From Thermodesulfobacteriota bacterium (GTDB lineage Bacteria; Desulfobacterota; Desulfobacteria; Desulfobacterales; RPRI01): a stretch of DNA of 12,134 nt. Both the position numbers and the translations under genes were made by a program. Where the stretch lies: assembly GCA_030836965.1 (NCBI GenBank), contig JAUPLM010000275.1, positions 1 to 12,134 on the forward strand. The letters run 5' to 3'. Under the pieces are notes generated by a model. That model saw only the letters and a program-made list of their open reading frames with translations. It had not been told where the DNA came from and searched no databases. Shown here one piece after another: positions 6,367-12,134 of the stretch (positions within the stretch are counted from its first letter, which is position 1; the number at the start of each line of letters is the position of its first letter).

Positions 6367-6771
6367 GCGTCAAATGTGTTGTTTTCACGGGCTGTCAACC
6401 CTCGATTCCATATGCCGTCAACCGGCGGAACCGGATCGGATCAATTATGATATTGTCGACAATATACAATCGAAAATCATTAATCAAGAAAAATCTTCAT
6501 CAGGTATTACCGGCGCAATAAACAACAATGCGGAATGTTCATATAGTTTGCTTTTCCGACAACCCAATGCCGGCGCATCTTATGCGCCAGCGGTTTAAAT
6601 TCATTGACAACAAAGGAGTAATATGGTCTTTTTGAACTGTATTTTTCAGAAGGATCATCAAAATAACTGTAAATTCTTTTTGATGCGGCCCTTTTTAAAA
6701 TATGCTTTTTAGAAACCGACACATTAACCGGATGTTTAAGTAAAACTTTCTGCGTGTAAGAGAACTTGTCT
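6367..6771. other. Divergent intergenic control region
   Basis: About 400 bases between the leftward operon and the rightward VOC gene. It holds the 16-bp palindrome at 6450-6465, a perfect hairpin GGCGCAT-CTT-ATGCGCC (6572-6588) with no T tract after it, and a TTGACA at 6604-6609 without a convincing -10 box. A 29-codon frame at 6623-6712 (+) follows AAAGGAG by only 4 nt. A 71-codon leftward frame at 6507-6722 resembles nothing I know and is probably chance. On the minus strand TTGATT (6487-6482) followed by TATATT or TATTGT could form the operon promoter. Confidence 0.5.
6450..6465. promoter_or_regulatory. Candidate GntR/FCD operator: perfect palindrome ATATTGTCGACAATAT
   Basis: A perfect 16-bp dyad with core TTGTCGACAA. 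FCD-type GntR regulators (FadR, VanR, LldR class) commonly bind short dyads with a TTGT/TGGT half-site and a 2-bp centre, which this fits. It sits about 84 bases upstream of the operon's AGGAGG and overlaps the likely core promoter on the minus strand (TTGATT ... TATATT/TATTGT). The regulator is encoded inside the same operon, so self-control is likely. The assignment is inference; no binding data are available. Confidence 0.55.
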
Positions 6772-7158
6772 ATGAATGTTGAAGCGTTCGATCACATAGT
6801 CCTGACAGTTAGAAACATCGATGCCACTTGCGCATTCTATGCCAGGGCGCTCGGTATGCGCGTTACAACCTTTGGCGGCGGAAGAAAGGCGCTTTCTTTC
6901 GGGGCGCAGAAGATCAATCTGCATCAGTACGGGCAGGAATTGGTTCCAAAAGCGAAAGAACCGACTCCAGGGTCCGCAGACCTGTGTTTCATCACCGGGG
7001 TGCCTGTTTCGAAGGTAATCGAACATCTAAATGAAAACGGCATTGAGATACTGGAAGGTCCTGTTCAGCGAACAGGAGCGGTTGGCCCGATCATGTCAGT
7101 GTATTTCCGGGATATAGATGGAAATTTGATTGAGATATCAAACTATGAAAGCGCATAA
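6772..7158 (+). CDS. VOC-superfamily (glyoxalase/dioxygenase-fold) protein, 128 aa
   Basis: A single-unit vicinal-oxygen-chelate protein. Family features are FDHIVLTVRNI (6-16), FYARALGM (22-29), the segment KALSFGAQKINLHQ (39-52), GSADLCFIT, GPVQRTGAVGPIMSVYFRD and the closing GNLIEISNY (117-125). His8, His51 and Glu121 are likely metal ligands. This is the common bacterial group often labelled as virulence-protein-like glyoxalase; its substrate is not known. The frame could begin at a TTG two codons earlier (6766), but ATG 6772 with a weak purine-rich stretch (AAGAGA) upstream is preferred. The SDR gene follows 52 nt later on the same strand, so the two are probably co-transcribed. Divergence from the acyl-CoA operon hints at, but does not prove, a shared role. 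Confidence 0.85.
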   Translation: MNVEAFDHIVLTVRNIDATCAFYARALGMRVTTFGGGRKALSFGAQKINLHQYGQELVPKAKEPTPGSADLCFITGVPVSKVIEHLNENGIEILEGPVQRTGAVGPIMSVYFRDIDGNLIEISNYESA

Positions 7159-7210
7159 CACGGCGTCCGGCTGAGCCTGATCGTTGCGCGTATATGAGGT
7201 GGGGGGAGTA

Positions 7211-7984
7211 ATGGAAATTAATCTGAAAAATAAAGTAGCCGTTATTACCGGAGCAAGCAGAGGCATCGGCAAGGCGATCGCCAACCGGCTTGGCGCTGAG
7301 GGCATGCGTCTCGTATTGGCCGCCAGAACCGTGGAACAGCTAAAAGAGATCGCGCGAACCTGCGCGACAGAGTCACATGTTTTTCCTGCCGATCTGCGGC
7401 TGGAAGAGTCACCGCGAAAACTCATCGCTTTCGCAATTGAAAAATTCGGCGGGATTGACTTGCTTGTGAATAATGCCGGAGCGACTAAGCGTGGCGACTT
7501 TCTTCTCCTGTCCGAAGCTGATTGGCACGACGGCTTTGCGTTGAAATTTTTCAGCACGGTGCGTTGTTCACGCGCCGCCTGGCCGTTTCTAATGAAATCG
7601 AAAGGCGCAATTGTGAATATTGTCGGCATCGGCGGACGCACCGGAAATGCGGAATTTGCAATCGGCGGAGCGGTTAACGCAGCGATACTTAATCTGACCA
7701 AGGTTTTGGCTGACCGCGGCGTTATTGACGGCGTTAGAGTGAATGCCATCAATCCGGGTCCGATTACAACCGAACGTCTTCAGACAAGGATCAATACAAT
7801 AGCCGCCGAACGTAATATTGCCATGGAGCAGGCAGCAGTGGAAATGGCAAAAAAACTTGGTGTTGCGCGATTCGGCGACCCATCTGAAATTGCATCAGCA
7901 GTAGTTTTTCTGGCATCCTCTTTGTCAAGTTATTGCCAGGGATCCATTCTGGATGTCGATGGGGGACAAACCAGGACGCTTTAG
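7211..7984 (+). CDS. SDR-fold (short-chain dehydrogenase/reductase-like) protein with non-canonical active site
   Basis: A 257-aa Rossmann-fold protein. NAD(P)-binding signs are intact: TGASRGIG (13-20), AADLR-like D61, NNAG (87-90) and NAINPGPITTERL. The catalytic set is not. Where classical SDRs have Asn, Ser, Tyr and Lys this protein has Lys112 (FALKFF), Val138-Gly139 (NIVGIGG), Gly152 and Asn156 (AIGGAVNAA). The rest of the sequence is well kept with no frameshift, so this looks like an established subfamily and not decay. I recall similar proteins with an IGGSVNAA segment labelled as SDR oxidoreductases of unknown function. An upstream TTG at 7184 opens the frame earlier, but ATG 7211 preceded by GAGGTGGGGGGAG gives the correct SDR N-terminus. 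Function could be a reductase with other catalytic residues, an isomerase/dehydratase or a binding protein. Confidence 0.83.
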   Translation: MEINLKNKVAVITGASRGIGKAIANRLGAEGMRLVLAARTVEQLKEIARTCATESHVFPADLRLEESPRKLIAFAIEKFGGIDLLVNNAGATKRGDFLLLSEADWHDGFALKFFSTVRCSRAAWPFLMKSKGAIVNIVGIGGRTGNAEFAIGGAVNAAILNLTKVLADRGVIDGVRVNAINPGPITTERLQTRINTIAAERNIAMEQAAVEMAKKLGVARFGDPSEIASAVVFLASSLSSYCQGSILDVDGGQTRTL

Positions 7985-8117
7985 CCGCGGAGAAAAGAGC
8001 AACAGGTCCATCGGCAGGATTGCCAAAATCGGCATGCAAATGGTTGTTTCAAAGATGTCAGGCAAGTGGAAGGTAAGTCAGAATCACCCAAAAGAGAATC
8101 AATCCGGTATCATTTAA

Positions 8118-8132
8118 TATAATAAAGAGGAG
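8118..8132 (+). promoter_or_regulatory. Possible -10 box (TATAAT 8118-8123) and ribosome binding site (AGAGGAG 8126-8132) of the stress-protein gene
   Basis: AGAGGAG lies 8 nt before the ATG at 8141 and is near consensus. The TATAAT just upstream would start transcription very close to or inside the binding site, and I see no good -35 box, so only the ribosome binding site is well supported. Confidence 0.4.
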
Positions 8133-8140
8133 TTGAAATT

Positions 8141-8671
8141 ATGCTTCAGGCGCAAGATGTCAAAATAAAAAAAATCCTGTATGCTACCGATTTGTCGGAC
8201 AACGCACGTTATGTGTTTGCCTATGCGGTAAGTCTTGCCGTTAAATATTCCGCAACGATAACAATACTGCATGTGGTGCACGAAATTCCCGCATTTACGG
8301 ATAGCAGCGTGGCCAGCTATATAGATGCCGAGGTATGGGAGCAGATAAAGAAGCGCCATCTGGAGGATGCCCGGCAGGTTCTTATCGGTAAAAGGAAAGA
8401 GCATTTGGCGATCAGGGAAGTACTGGAGCAGTTTGCTGAAAAAGCGCGGAGCGCTGACGATGCATCTAAATTTAATTTCGACGAAGTTTTGGTAGAAATC
8501 GGAAATCCGGTTGAGGTTATACTTGAAGTGGCGGAAAACAGGAATTGCGATATTATCGTAATGGGTAAAACCGGGCAGGGCTTGATAGAGGCCGCTTTAA
8601 TGGGCAGCACAGCCGCGCGCGTTGTTCGCAGGTCTAAAAAGCCGGTACTGGTTATCAGAAACCCCGATTGA
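8141..8671 (+). CDS. Universal stress protein (UspA family), 176 aa
   Basis: A single-domain Usp protein of the nucleotide-binding type. The N-terminal strand carries KKILYATDLSDNA (10-22) with the conserved Asp17. The C-terminal part has the ATP motif G-x2-G-x9-G-S as Gly142, Gly145, Gly155-Ser156, followed by the usual VVRRSKKPVLVIR strand. At 176 aa it is longer than the ~140-150 aa norm because of a charged helical insert around residues 60-112. Usp proteins are cytoplasmic and act in stress, starvation or redox adaptation, often as ATP-binding switches. A strong ribosome binding site (AGAGGAG) precedes the ATG. It is separated by 156 bases from the SDR gene and converges on the penicillin-binding protein gene, so it is probably its own unit. 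Confidence 0.9.
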   Translation: MLQAQDVKIKKILYATDLSDNARYVFAYAVSLAVKYSATITILHVVHEIPAFTDSSVASYIDAEVWEQIKKRHLEDARQVLIGKRKEHLAIREVLEQFAEKARSADDASKFNFDEVLVEIGNPVEVILEVAENRNCDIIVMGKTGQGLIEAALMGSTAARVVRRSKKPVLVIRNPD

Positions 8672-8713
8672 TCCGAAACAACGGGAGCAATCCTGGATGC
8701 CTGCGGACGACCC

Positions 8714-8744
8714 TCCCCGGGCGGACCGCGGTTTGCTGCGGGGA
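8714..8744. terminator. Possible hairpin between convergent genes
   Basis: TCCCCG (8714-8719) can pair with CGGGGA (8739-8744) around a G+C-rich loop that includes ACCGCGGT. It lies in the 93-base gap between the converging stress-protein and penicillin-binding protein genes. No T tract follows on either strand, so intrinsic termination is doubtful. Confidence 0.25.
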
Positions 8745-8764
8745 ATCTTCAAAAGCACTATAAT

Positions 8765-11173
8765 TTACAGACCGGATTTAAAAAAATCTTCTGTTTCAGT
8801 GATTGCTCCCGGTTTATGTGTCGATCGAGTCGGAACCGTTCCTTCCTTGTAGCATTCGAGAATCGTTTTTTTGGATTCAGGAATAGCAAGAAGGCCGGTT
8901 GCCGCGTCGATTTCGGCAAATTCAATTCCTTCTTCCGGCGCGGGAAAATCCCTGATCGGTTTATCCGCAAGGGCGCGCTGCATGAAAGAAAGCCAGATCG
9001 GGCTTGCCGCCATTGCTCCGGTTTCAGACCTACCAAGAGAAGTCAATTCATCGGAACCGACCCACACCCCTGTAATATATTCAGGTGTATATCCTATAAA
9101 CCATGCATCATACATATCATTGGTTGTGCCTGTTTTTCCGACAGCCGGTCTGTTCAGAGCGAGAATGCGCTGACCTGTTCCGTATTTAACTACGCTTTCA
9201 AGAAGGCTGGTCATTATAAAAGCGGTGCTTTTTTCTATTACCTGTTCAGCTGAAGGCTTTGCTTCTTCAAGAACTTTTCCGTCCCGGTCAACAATTTTTC
9301 TTATAAATACCGGCTGAACGAGATTACCCTGGTTTGCAAAAACCGAGTAAGCCCCAACAAGTTCTATAAGAGAGACACCTGAAGAACCGAGGGCTATTGA
9401 AAGATCCCTGCTTAGTTCGGATGTGATGCCGAGCTTTCTTGCGTAATTTATAGCATAATCGACACCTATATCTTTTAATATCTTGACGGTTACTATGTTG
9501 CGCGAATGCGCAAGCGCATCACGAAGAAGGGTGGGGCCGTAAAAAGTCTCCTTGTAGTTTTTAGGCTTCCAGACAAGATTTGTATCGGAATTCTCAAAAA
9601 CAATCGGCGAATCGATGATAACGCTTGACGCGGTATATCCATTATCGATGGCAGCGGCATATATTACGGGCTTGAAAGCGGACCCGGGCTGCCTTTTTGC
9701 CTGTACGGCCCTGTTGAACTGATTTTTCGTAAAATCATATCCACCTACCATCGCTTTTACGTGGCCGGTACCCGTTTCCATGCATAACAAAGCCGATTCG
9801 GCTTTCGGCTCCTGGTCAAGTGAGAGGTTCCAGAACTCCTTGTGTTTTACTCCTTTGACTCTGATTTTTTGCTTTGCTTTGACCAGTATCAAATCGCCGG
9901 TTTTAAATATTTCTCCGGGATTCCGGATTGTCTGTTCATAATATTCGGAATCGGGATCAGGTTTTCTGGCCCATTTCATATCTTCAAAATTTATTACACC
10001 AAAGATGTTTCCGATACGTACAATGACATTATTGTTTTTTTTGTCCAGGGATGTGACTATGCCTTTAATTGAGACGCCTTCTTCAAGGGGCGTTTCATCT
10101 GTCTGTTTTGTAAGTTCATTCGAAACAGACTCAATTTCATCGGGAGCAAGATGCTTAAGCGGCCCTCTGTAACCCTGCCGTCTGTCGAGTTCATACAATC
10201 CTTTTTTCAATGCCTCATGCGCGGCTATCTGCATATCATAATTTGCGGTGGTATAAATACTGATTCCGCTGTTATACAACAGATCCGCCCCGTACTTTTT
10301 CTCTACATAACGCCTGACATGTTCGGAGAAGTGGGGAGCAATGTCCTGAAACAGGTTTTGCTTTGTCTTTATTTCTATTTTTGTGTTTAATGCTTCCCCG
10401 TACTGGTCTTTTGTGATGTATCCTTCTTCAAGCATCCTGTTTAAAACATATATCTGCCGCTGCCTTGATTTTTCCTTATCCTTATGAGGGGAATACCTGC
10501 TTGGGGCCTGAGGCAGTCCGGCAAGAATGGCGCATTCCGCCAGGTTCAGATCTCCCACATGTTTACCGAAATATTTCTGTGCGGCAGCTTCAACGCCGTA
10601 AGTTCCGTGGCCGAGGTAAATCTGGTTCAGATAGAGAAATAATATTTCATCCTTTGAAAATGTTTTGTCTATTTTGTATGCAAGGATAGCTTCAGTTATT
10701 TTTCTTTTATAACTTTTTTCAGGGGTCAGTAAAAAAGATTTGGTTACCTGCTGGGTGATTGTGCTGCCGCCCTGAACAATTGACCTGGCTTCGACGTTTT
10801 TTAAAAAAGCTCTGATGATGCTTTGAATATCTATCCCCTTATGCTTATAAAACCTTGAATCTTCAGCAGATATGAAGGCATCTTTAAGCATCGGGGGAAT
10901 TTTGGCTAAAGGAATAACTATTCTGTATTCCTTGAAGAATTCTGCTATTTTTTTATTATCATCCGAATATACGGTTGTGACAACAGGCGGGTTATAATCG
11001 GCCAGGGTCGATATTTTAGGCATATCAGCAGTCATATGAAGATATATGCCTGATATTATAAGAAACAAAGCCAGCGTAAAGATAAGGGTTGCCCAGATCG
11101 ACCATTTTGATACAGGCCGTTTGGTTTTGCTCCGTTCTCTCAAAATCTTTGAAACTTTTCTTTTCTTATACAT
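8765..11173 (-). CDS. mrcA: Class A penicillin-binding protein (PBP1A-type peptidoglycan glycosyltransferase/transpeptidase)
   Basis: An 802-aa bifunctional cell-wall enzyme. A basic cytoplasmic tail (1-23) is followed by one membrane helix (about 24-46). The glycosyltransferase (GT51) domain shows AEDSRFYKHKGID (103-115, catalytic Glu104), GGSTITQQ (135-142) and YLNQIYLGHGTYGVEAAAQKY (181-201). A connecting OB-like domain spans about 360-455. The transpeptidase domain has the acyl-enzyme Ser498 in GSAFK (497-501), SRN (557-559) and KTGT (680-683). It polymerises lipid II and cross-links the glycan strands in the periplasm. Length and order match PBP1A (mrcA/ponA); a PBP1A versus PBP1B choice rests on overall motif wording. 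The ribosome binding site is weak (AAAGA). The gene is transcribed away from hisI and appears single. Confidence 0.93.
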   Translation of the reverse strand: MYKKRKVSKILRERSKTKRPVSKWSIWATLIFTLALFLIISGIYLHMTADMPKISTLADYNPPVVTTVYSDDNKKIAEFFKEYRIVIPLAKIPPMLKDAFISAEDSRFYKHKGIDIQSIIRAFLKNVEARSIVQGGSTITQQVTKSFLLTPEKSYKRKITEAILAYKIDKTFSKDEILFLYLNQIYLGHGTYGVEAAAQKYFGKHVGDLNLAECAILAGLPQAPSRYSPHKDKEKSRQRQIYVLNRMLEEGYITKDQYGEALNTKIEIKTKQNLFQDIAPHFSEHVRRYVEKKYGADLLYNSGISIYTTANYDMQIAAHEALKKGLYELDRRQGYRGPLKHLAPDEIESVSNELTKQTDETPLEEGVSIKGIVTSLDKKNNNVIVRIGNIFGVINFEDMKWARKPDPDSEYYEQTIRNPGEIFKTGDLILVKAKQKIRVKGVKHKEFWNLSLDQEPKAESALLCMETGTGHVKAMVGGYDFTKNQFNRAVQAKRQPGSAFKPVIYAAAIDNGYTASSVIIDSPIVFENSDTNLVWKPKNYKETFYGPTLLRDALAHSRNIVTVKILKDIGVDYAINYARKLGITSELSRDLSIALGSSGVSLIELVGAYSVFANQGNLVQPVFIRKIVDRDGKVLEEAKPSAEQVIEKSTAFIMTSLLESVVKYGTGQRILALNRPAVGKTGTTNDMYDAWFIGYTPEYITGVWVGSDELTSLGRSETGAMAASPIWLSFMQRALADKPIRDFPAPEEGIEFAEIDAATGLLAIPESKKTILECYKEGTVPTRSTHKPGAITETEDFFKSGL

Positions 11174-11332
11174 AACAATCTTTTTTTATCTATATAGTAT
11201 AATGACAAAAAAATTTGACTGGTTTAAAATATTTGAAGAGAAAATCAAACAAATAAACCAGTCTATTATCAGCAACATATTTTTATAGCTTATTTATCAG
11301 ACAAATTACCTTTAAGCAAGTTTATCATTTCA
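11174..11332. other. A+T-rich upstream region of the penicillin-binding protein gene with a 10-bp inverted repeat
   Basis: GACTGGTTTA (11217-11226) and TAAACCAGTC (11254-11263) form a perfect inverted repeat around a 27-base spacer. A TATAAT-like run lies at 11199-11204. A 28-codon rightward frame (11202-11288) runs across the repeat but has no ribosome binding site. I see no convincing -35/-10 pair for the leftward gene. No other gene is visible here. Confidence 0.4.
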
Positions 11333-11485
11333 GACGGCTTCTTAAAAAGTCAAAATTCAGACGGCAAAGTAAAAAGCTCATTATGCAAGGCGCGCGAGTC
11401 TTGAGGAGTGAAGCGTACATATTGGTACGCTGCAATGACGAAAGATGAAGCGCAACACAGCAGAATGACTTTTTACGAAGCTGTC
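11333..11485. mobile_element. MITE-like element, copy B, 153 bp
   Basis: Same family as copies A and C. The terminal inverted repeats GACGGCTTCTTAAAAAGTC (11333-11351) and its partner at 11467-11485 match at 17 of 19 positions. The interior has an internal hairpin AGCGTAC-ATATTG-GTACGCT (11411-11430). It aligns with copy C over its full length without gaps; I count about 20 differences in 153 positions. It sits in the divergent region between the penicillin-binding protein gene and hisI, just upstream of the hisI promoter. No flanking direct repeat is visible, so it is likely older than copy A. No coding sequence. Confidence 0.8.
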
Positions 11486-11496
11486 CAAAAAAGAAT

Positions 11497-11523
11497 TTGA
11501 CTTAAATGTATATAGTGTATAAT
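11497..11523 (+). promoter_or_regulatory. Candidate hisI promoter (TTGACT - 15 bp - TATAAT)
   Basis: TTGACT at 11497-11502 and a consensus TATAAT at 11518-11523 lie 30 bases upstream of the hisI ATG. The spacer is 15 bp, or 16 if TTTGAC is taken, shorter than the ideal 17. The right end of element B ends 11 bases before the -35 box. Confidence 0.45.
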
Positions 11524-11553
11524 TCTAAATACTTTACATAAAAGGCATGGGGA

Positions 11554-11925
11554 ATGATAAATCTTAATTTCAATAAAATAAACGGTCTTGTTCCGGCAAT
11601 CGTCCAGGATTATGAAACAGGCGAAGTATTGATGCTTGCTTTTATGAACCAGGAATCATGGGAGGCAACCCTTTCAACGGGAAGGGCGACATATTTCAGC
11701 AGGAGCCGGCAGAAACTTTGGATTAAAGGCGAAACTTCCGGTAATTTTCAGATTATAAAAGAGATACTGGTTGACTGTGATGAAGATACTGTTTTGTTAA
11801 AAGTTGAACAAAGAGGCGGGGCTGCCTGCCATACCGGTTACAGAAGCTGTTTTTACAGAAAAATTGAAAACGGGTCTCTAACAAATGTCGGAAAACTGAT
11901 ATTTGATGGCTCCGTAAAAAGTTGA
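11554..11925 (+). CDS. hisI: Phosphoribosyl-AMP cyclohydrolase (HisI), stand-alone, 123 aa
   Basis: Third step of histidine synthesis: hydrolytic ring opening of phosphoribosyl-AMP in the cytoplasm, dependent on Zn and Mg. Motifs cover the whole family core: [20 protein letters not shown] (13-32), FSRSR (48-52), LWIKGETSG (55-63), VDCDEDT (73-79, metal-ligand aspartates) and the zinc cysteines Cys92 and Cys99 in CHTGYRSCF (92-100). There is no fused HisE domain. The start has AAAGG 8 nt upstream. The last six codons and stop (DGSVKS*, from 11908 back to the GAT at 11905) are the left end of repeat element C, so the native C-terminal tail after LIFD was probably replaced when the element arrived. 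The catalytic core is untouched. Confidence 0.95.
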   Translation: MINLNFNKINGLVPAIVQDYETGEVLMLAFMNQESWEATLSTGRATYFSRSRQKLWIKGETSGNFQIIKEILVDCDEDTVLLKVEQRGGAACHTGYRSCFYRKIENGSLTNVGKLIFDGSVKS

Positions 11926-12057
11926 AATTATGACGGCAAAGTTAAAAGCTCAGTATGCAAGGCGAGCAAATCTTGAGGAATGAAGCGTACATAGAAGTAC
12001 GCTGCAATGATGAAAGATGAAGCGCAACACAGCAGAATGACTTTTAACGAAGCCGTT
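11905..12057. mobile_element. MITE-like element, copy C, 153 bp, wedged between two convergent genes
   Basis: Ends GATGGCTCCGTAAAAAGT (11905-11922) and ACTTTTAACGAAGCCGTT (12040-12057) are degenerate forms of the family inverted repeat. The interior aligns gap-free with copy B and keeps the internal hairpin AGCGTAC-ATAGAA-GTACGCT with a changed loop. Its left end encodes the last codons and stop of hisI, and its right end provides two bases of the stop codon of the leftward aminotransferase-like gene. No flanking direct repeat is seen. It could act as a two-way spacer or terminator between the genes (inference). Confidence 0.8.
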
Positions 12058-12134
12058 AAAACCCTATGGAACGTATTCTCTCGATTACCTCTTTCATTCT
12101 TTCTCTGCCAACCGTAAGCGCCATACGGATATAA
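12056..12134 (-). CDS. C-terminal end of an aminotransferase-like protein (rest outside window)
   Basis: Only 25 codons and a TAA stop (plus-strand TTA at 12056-12058) are in the window. The reading YIRMALTVGRERMKEVIERI resembles the C-terminus of class I/II pyridoxal-phosphate aminotransferases, where the strand carrying the substrate-carboxylate Arg is followed by a helix that ends the protein (pattern: Y-hR-hAL-x5-RhxEhhxRI). The gene points toward hisI and its stop overlaps the right end of element C by two bases. Too little is visible to name the substrate. Confidence 0.55.
   Translation of the reverse strand, partial: YIRMALTVGRERMKEVIERIRSIGF

Noticed and set aside
6572..6588. Perfect 7-bp hairpin considered as a rho-independent terminator
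   Set aside because: Three-base loop and no T tract on either strand; no gene ends next to it.
6507..6722. 71-codon leftward frame in the divergent control region
   Set aside because: No recognisable family, no clear ribosome binding site and an odd mix of basic residues; it overlaps other weak frames and is most likely chance.
7138..7752. 204-codon leftward frame opposite the SDR gene
   Set aside because: Antisense shadow; Ser/Pro/Ala-rich and without motifs, whereas the plus strand encodes a clear Rossmann protein.
11333..12057. Copies B and C considered as a CRISPR or tandem array
   Set aside because: Only two interspersed ~153-bp copies with terminal inverted repeats and a gene between them; no short repeats with regular spacers.

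Overview
The window looks like a bacterial chromosome, probably from an anaerobe. I lean to Desulfobacterota (the old Deltaproteobacteria). That rests on the mix of an SdhC-type anchor, a 2[4Fe-4S] ferredoxin, SucCD/CitE-type acyl-CoA enzymes and an MmgE/PrpD protein, and on a short repeat family (ends ACGGCTTCGTAAAAAG) that I recall from such genomes but cannot check here. By eye, positions 1-8000 are richer in G+C than the penicillin-binding protein/hisI region at 8700-12134.

Layout. (1) Positions 1-6353 hold one leftward (minus-strand) gene train, in transcription order: MmgE/PrpD-family protein (450 aa), SucC-like ligase beta subunit, SucD-like alpha subunit, CitE/HpcH-type acyl-CoA lyase, 2[4Fe-4S] ferredoxin, GntR/FCD regulator, and a fused SdhC-SdhD-like cytochrome b anchor that runs off the left edge. 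Spacings are mostly short and several ribosome binding sites are near consensus. The one wide gap inside the train (lyase to ferredoxin) is explained by a 208-bp inverted-repeat element flanked by an 8-bp direct repeat. Removing it on paper leaves a 16-nt gap, so the seven genes were probably one operon. (2) Positions 6354-6771 are a divergent control region with a perfect 16-bp palindrome that fits a GntR/FCD operator. (3) Positions 6772-7984 hold two rightward genes, a VOC (glyoxalase-fold) protein and an SDR-fold protein that has lost the usual catalytic residues. (4) A rightward universal-stress-type protein (8141-8671) converges on a leftward class A penicillin-binding protein (8765-11173). 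(5) The right end holds hisI between two ~153-bp copies of the same repeat family, then the C-terminal end of a leftward aminotransferase-like gene.

How the genes may work together (inference). The operon has the parts to activate a hydroxy-dicarboxylate to its CoA thioester with ATP (SucCD-like pair) and cleave it by a retro-Claisen step to acetyl-CoA plus a 2-oxoacid (CitE-like lyase), as malate-CoA ligase/malyl-CoA lyase or citramalyl-CoA lyase do. The MmgE/PrpD protein could add or remove water, or decarboxylate, to supply that acid. The SdhC-like anchor suggests that a dedicated succinate-dehydrogenase-type oxidation follows outside the window. A C5 branched route (methylsuccinate, mesaconate, citramalate, pyruvate plus acetyl-CoA) fits best, but the C4 route (succinate, fumarate, malate, glyoxylate plus acetyl-CoA) is not excluded.

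The repeat family is the other notable system. Three copies are present, one inside the operon and one wedged exactly between two convergent genes, where it provides the end of hisI and part of the neighbour's stop codon.
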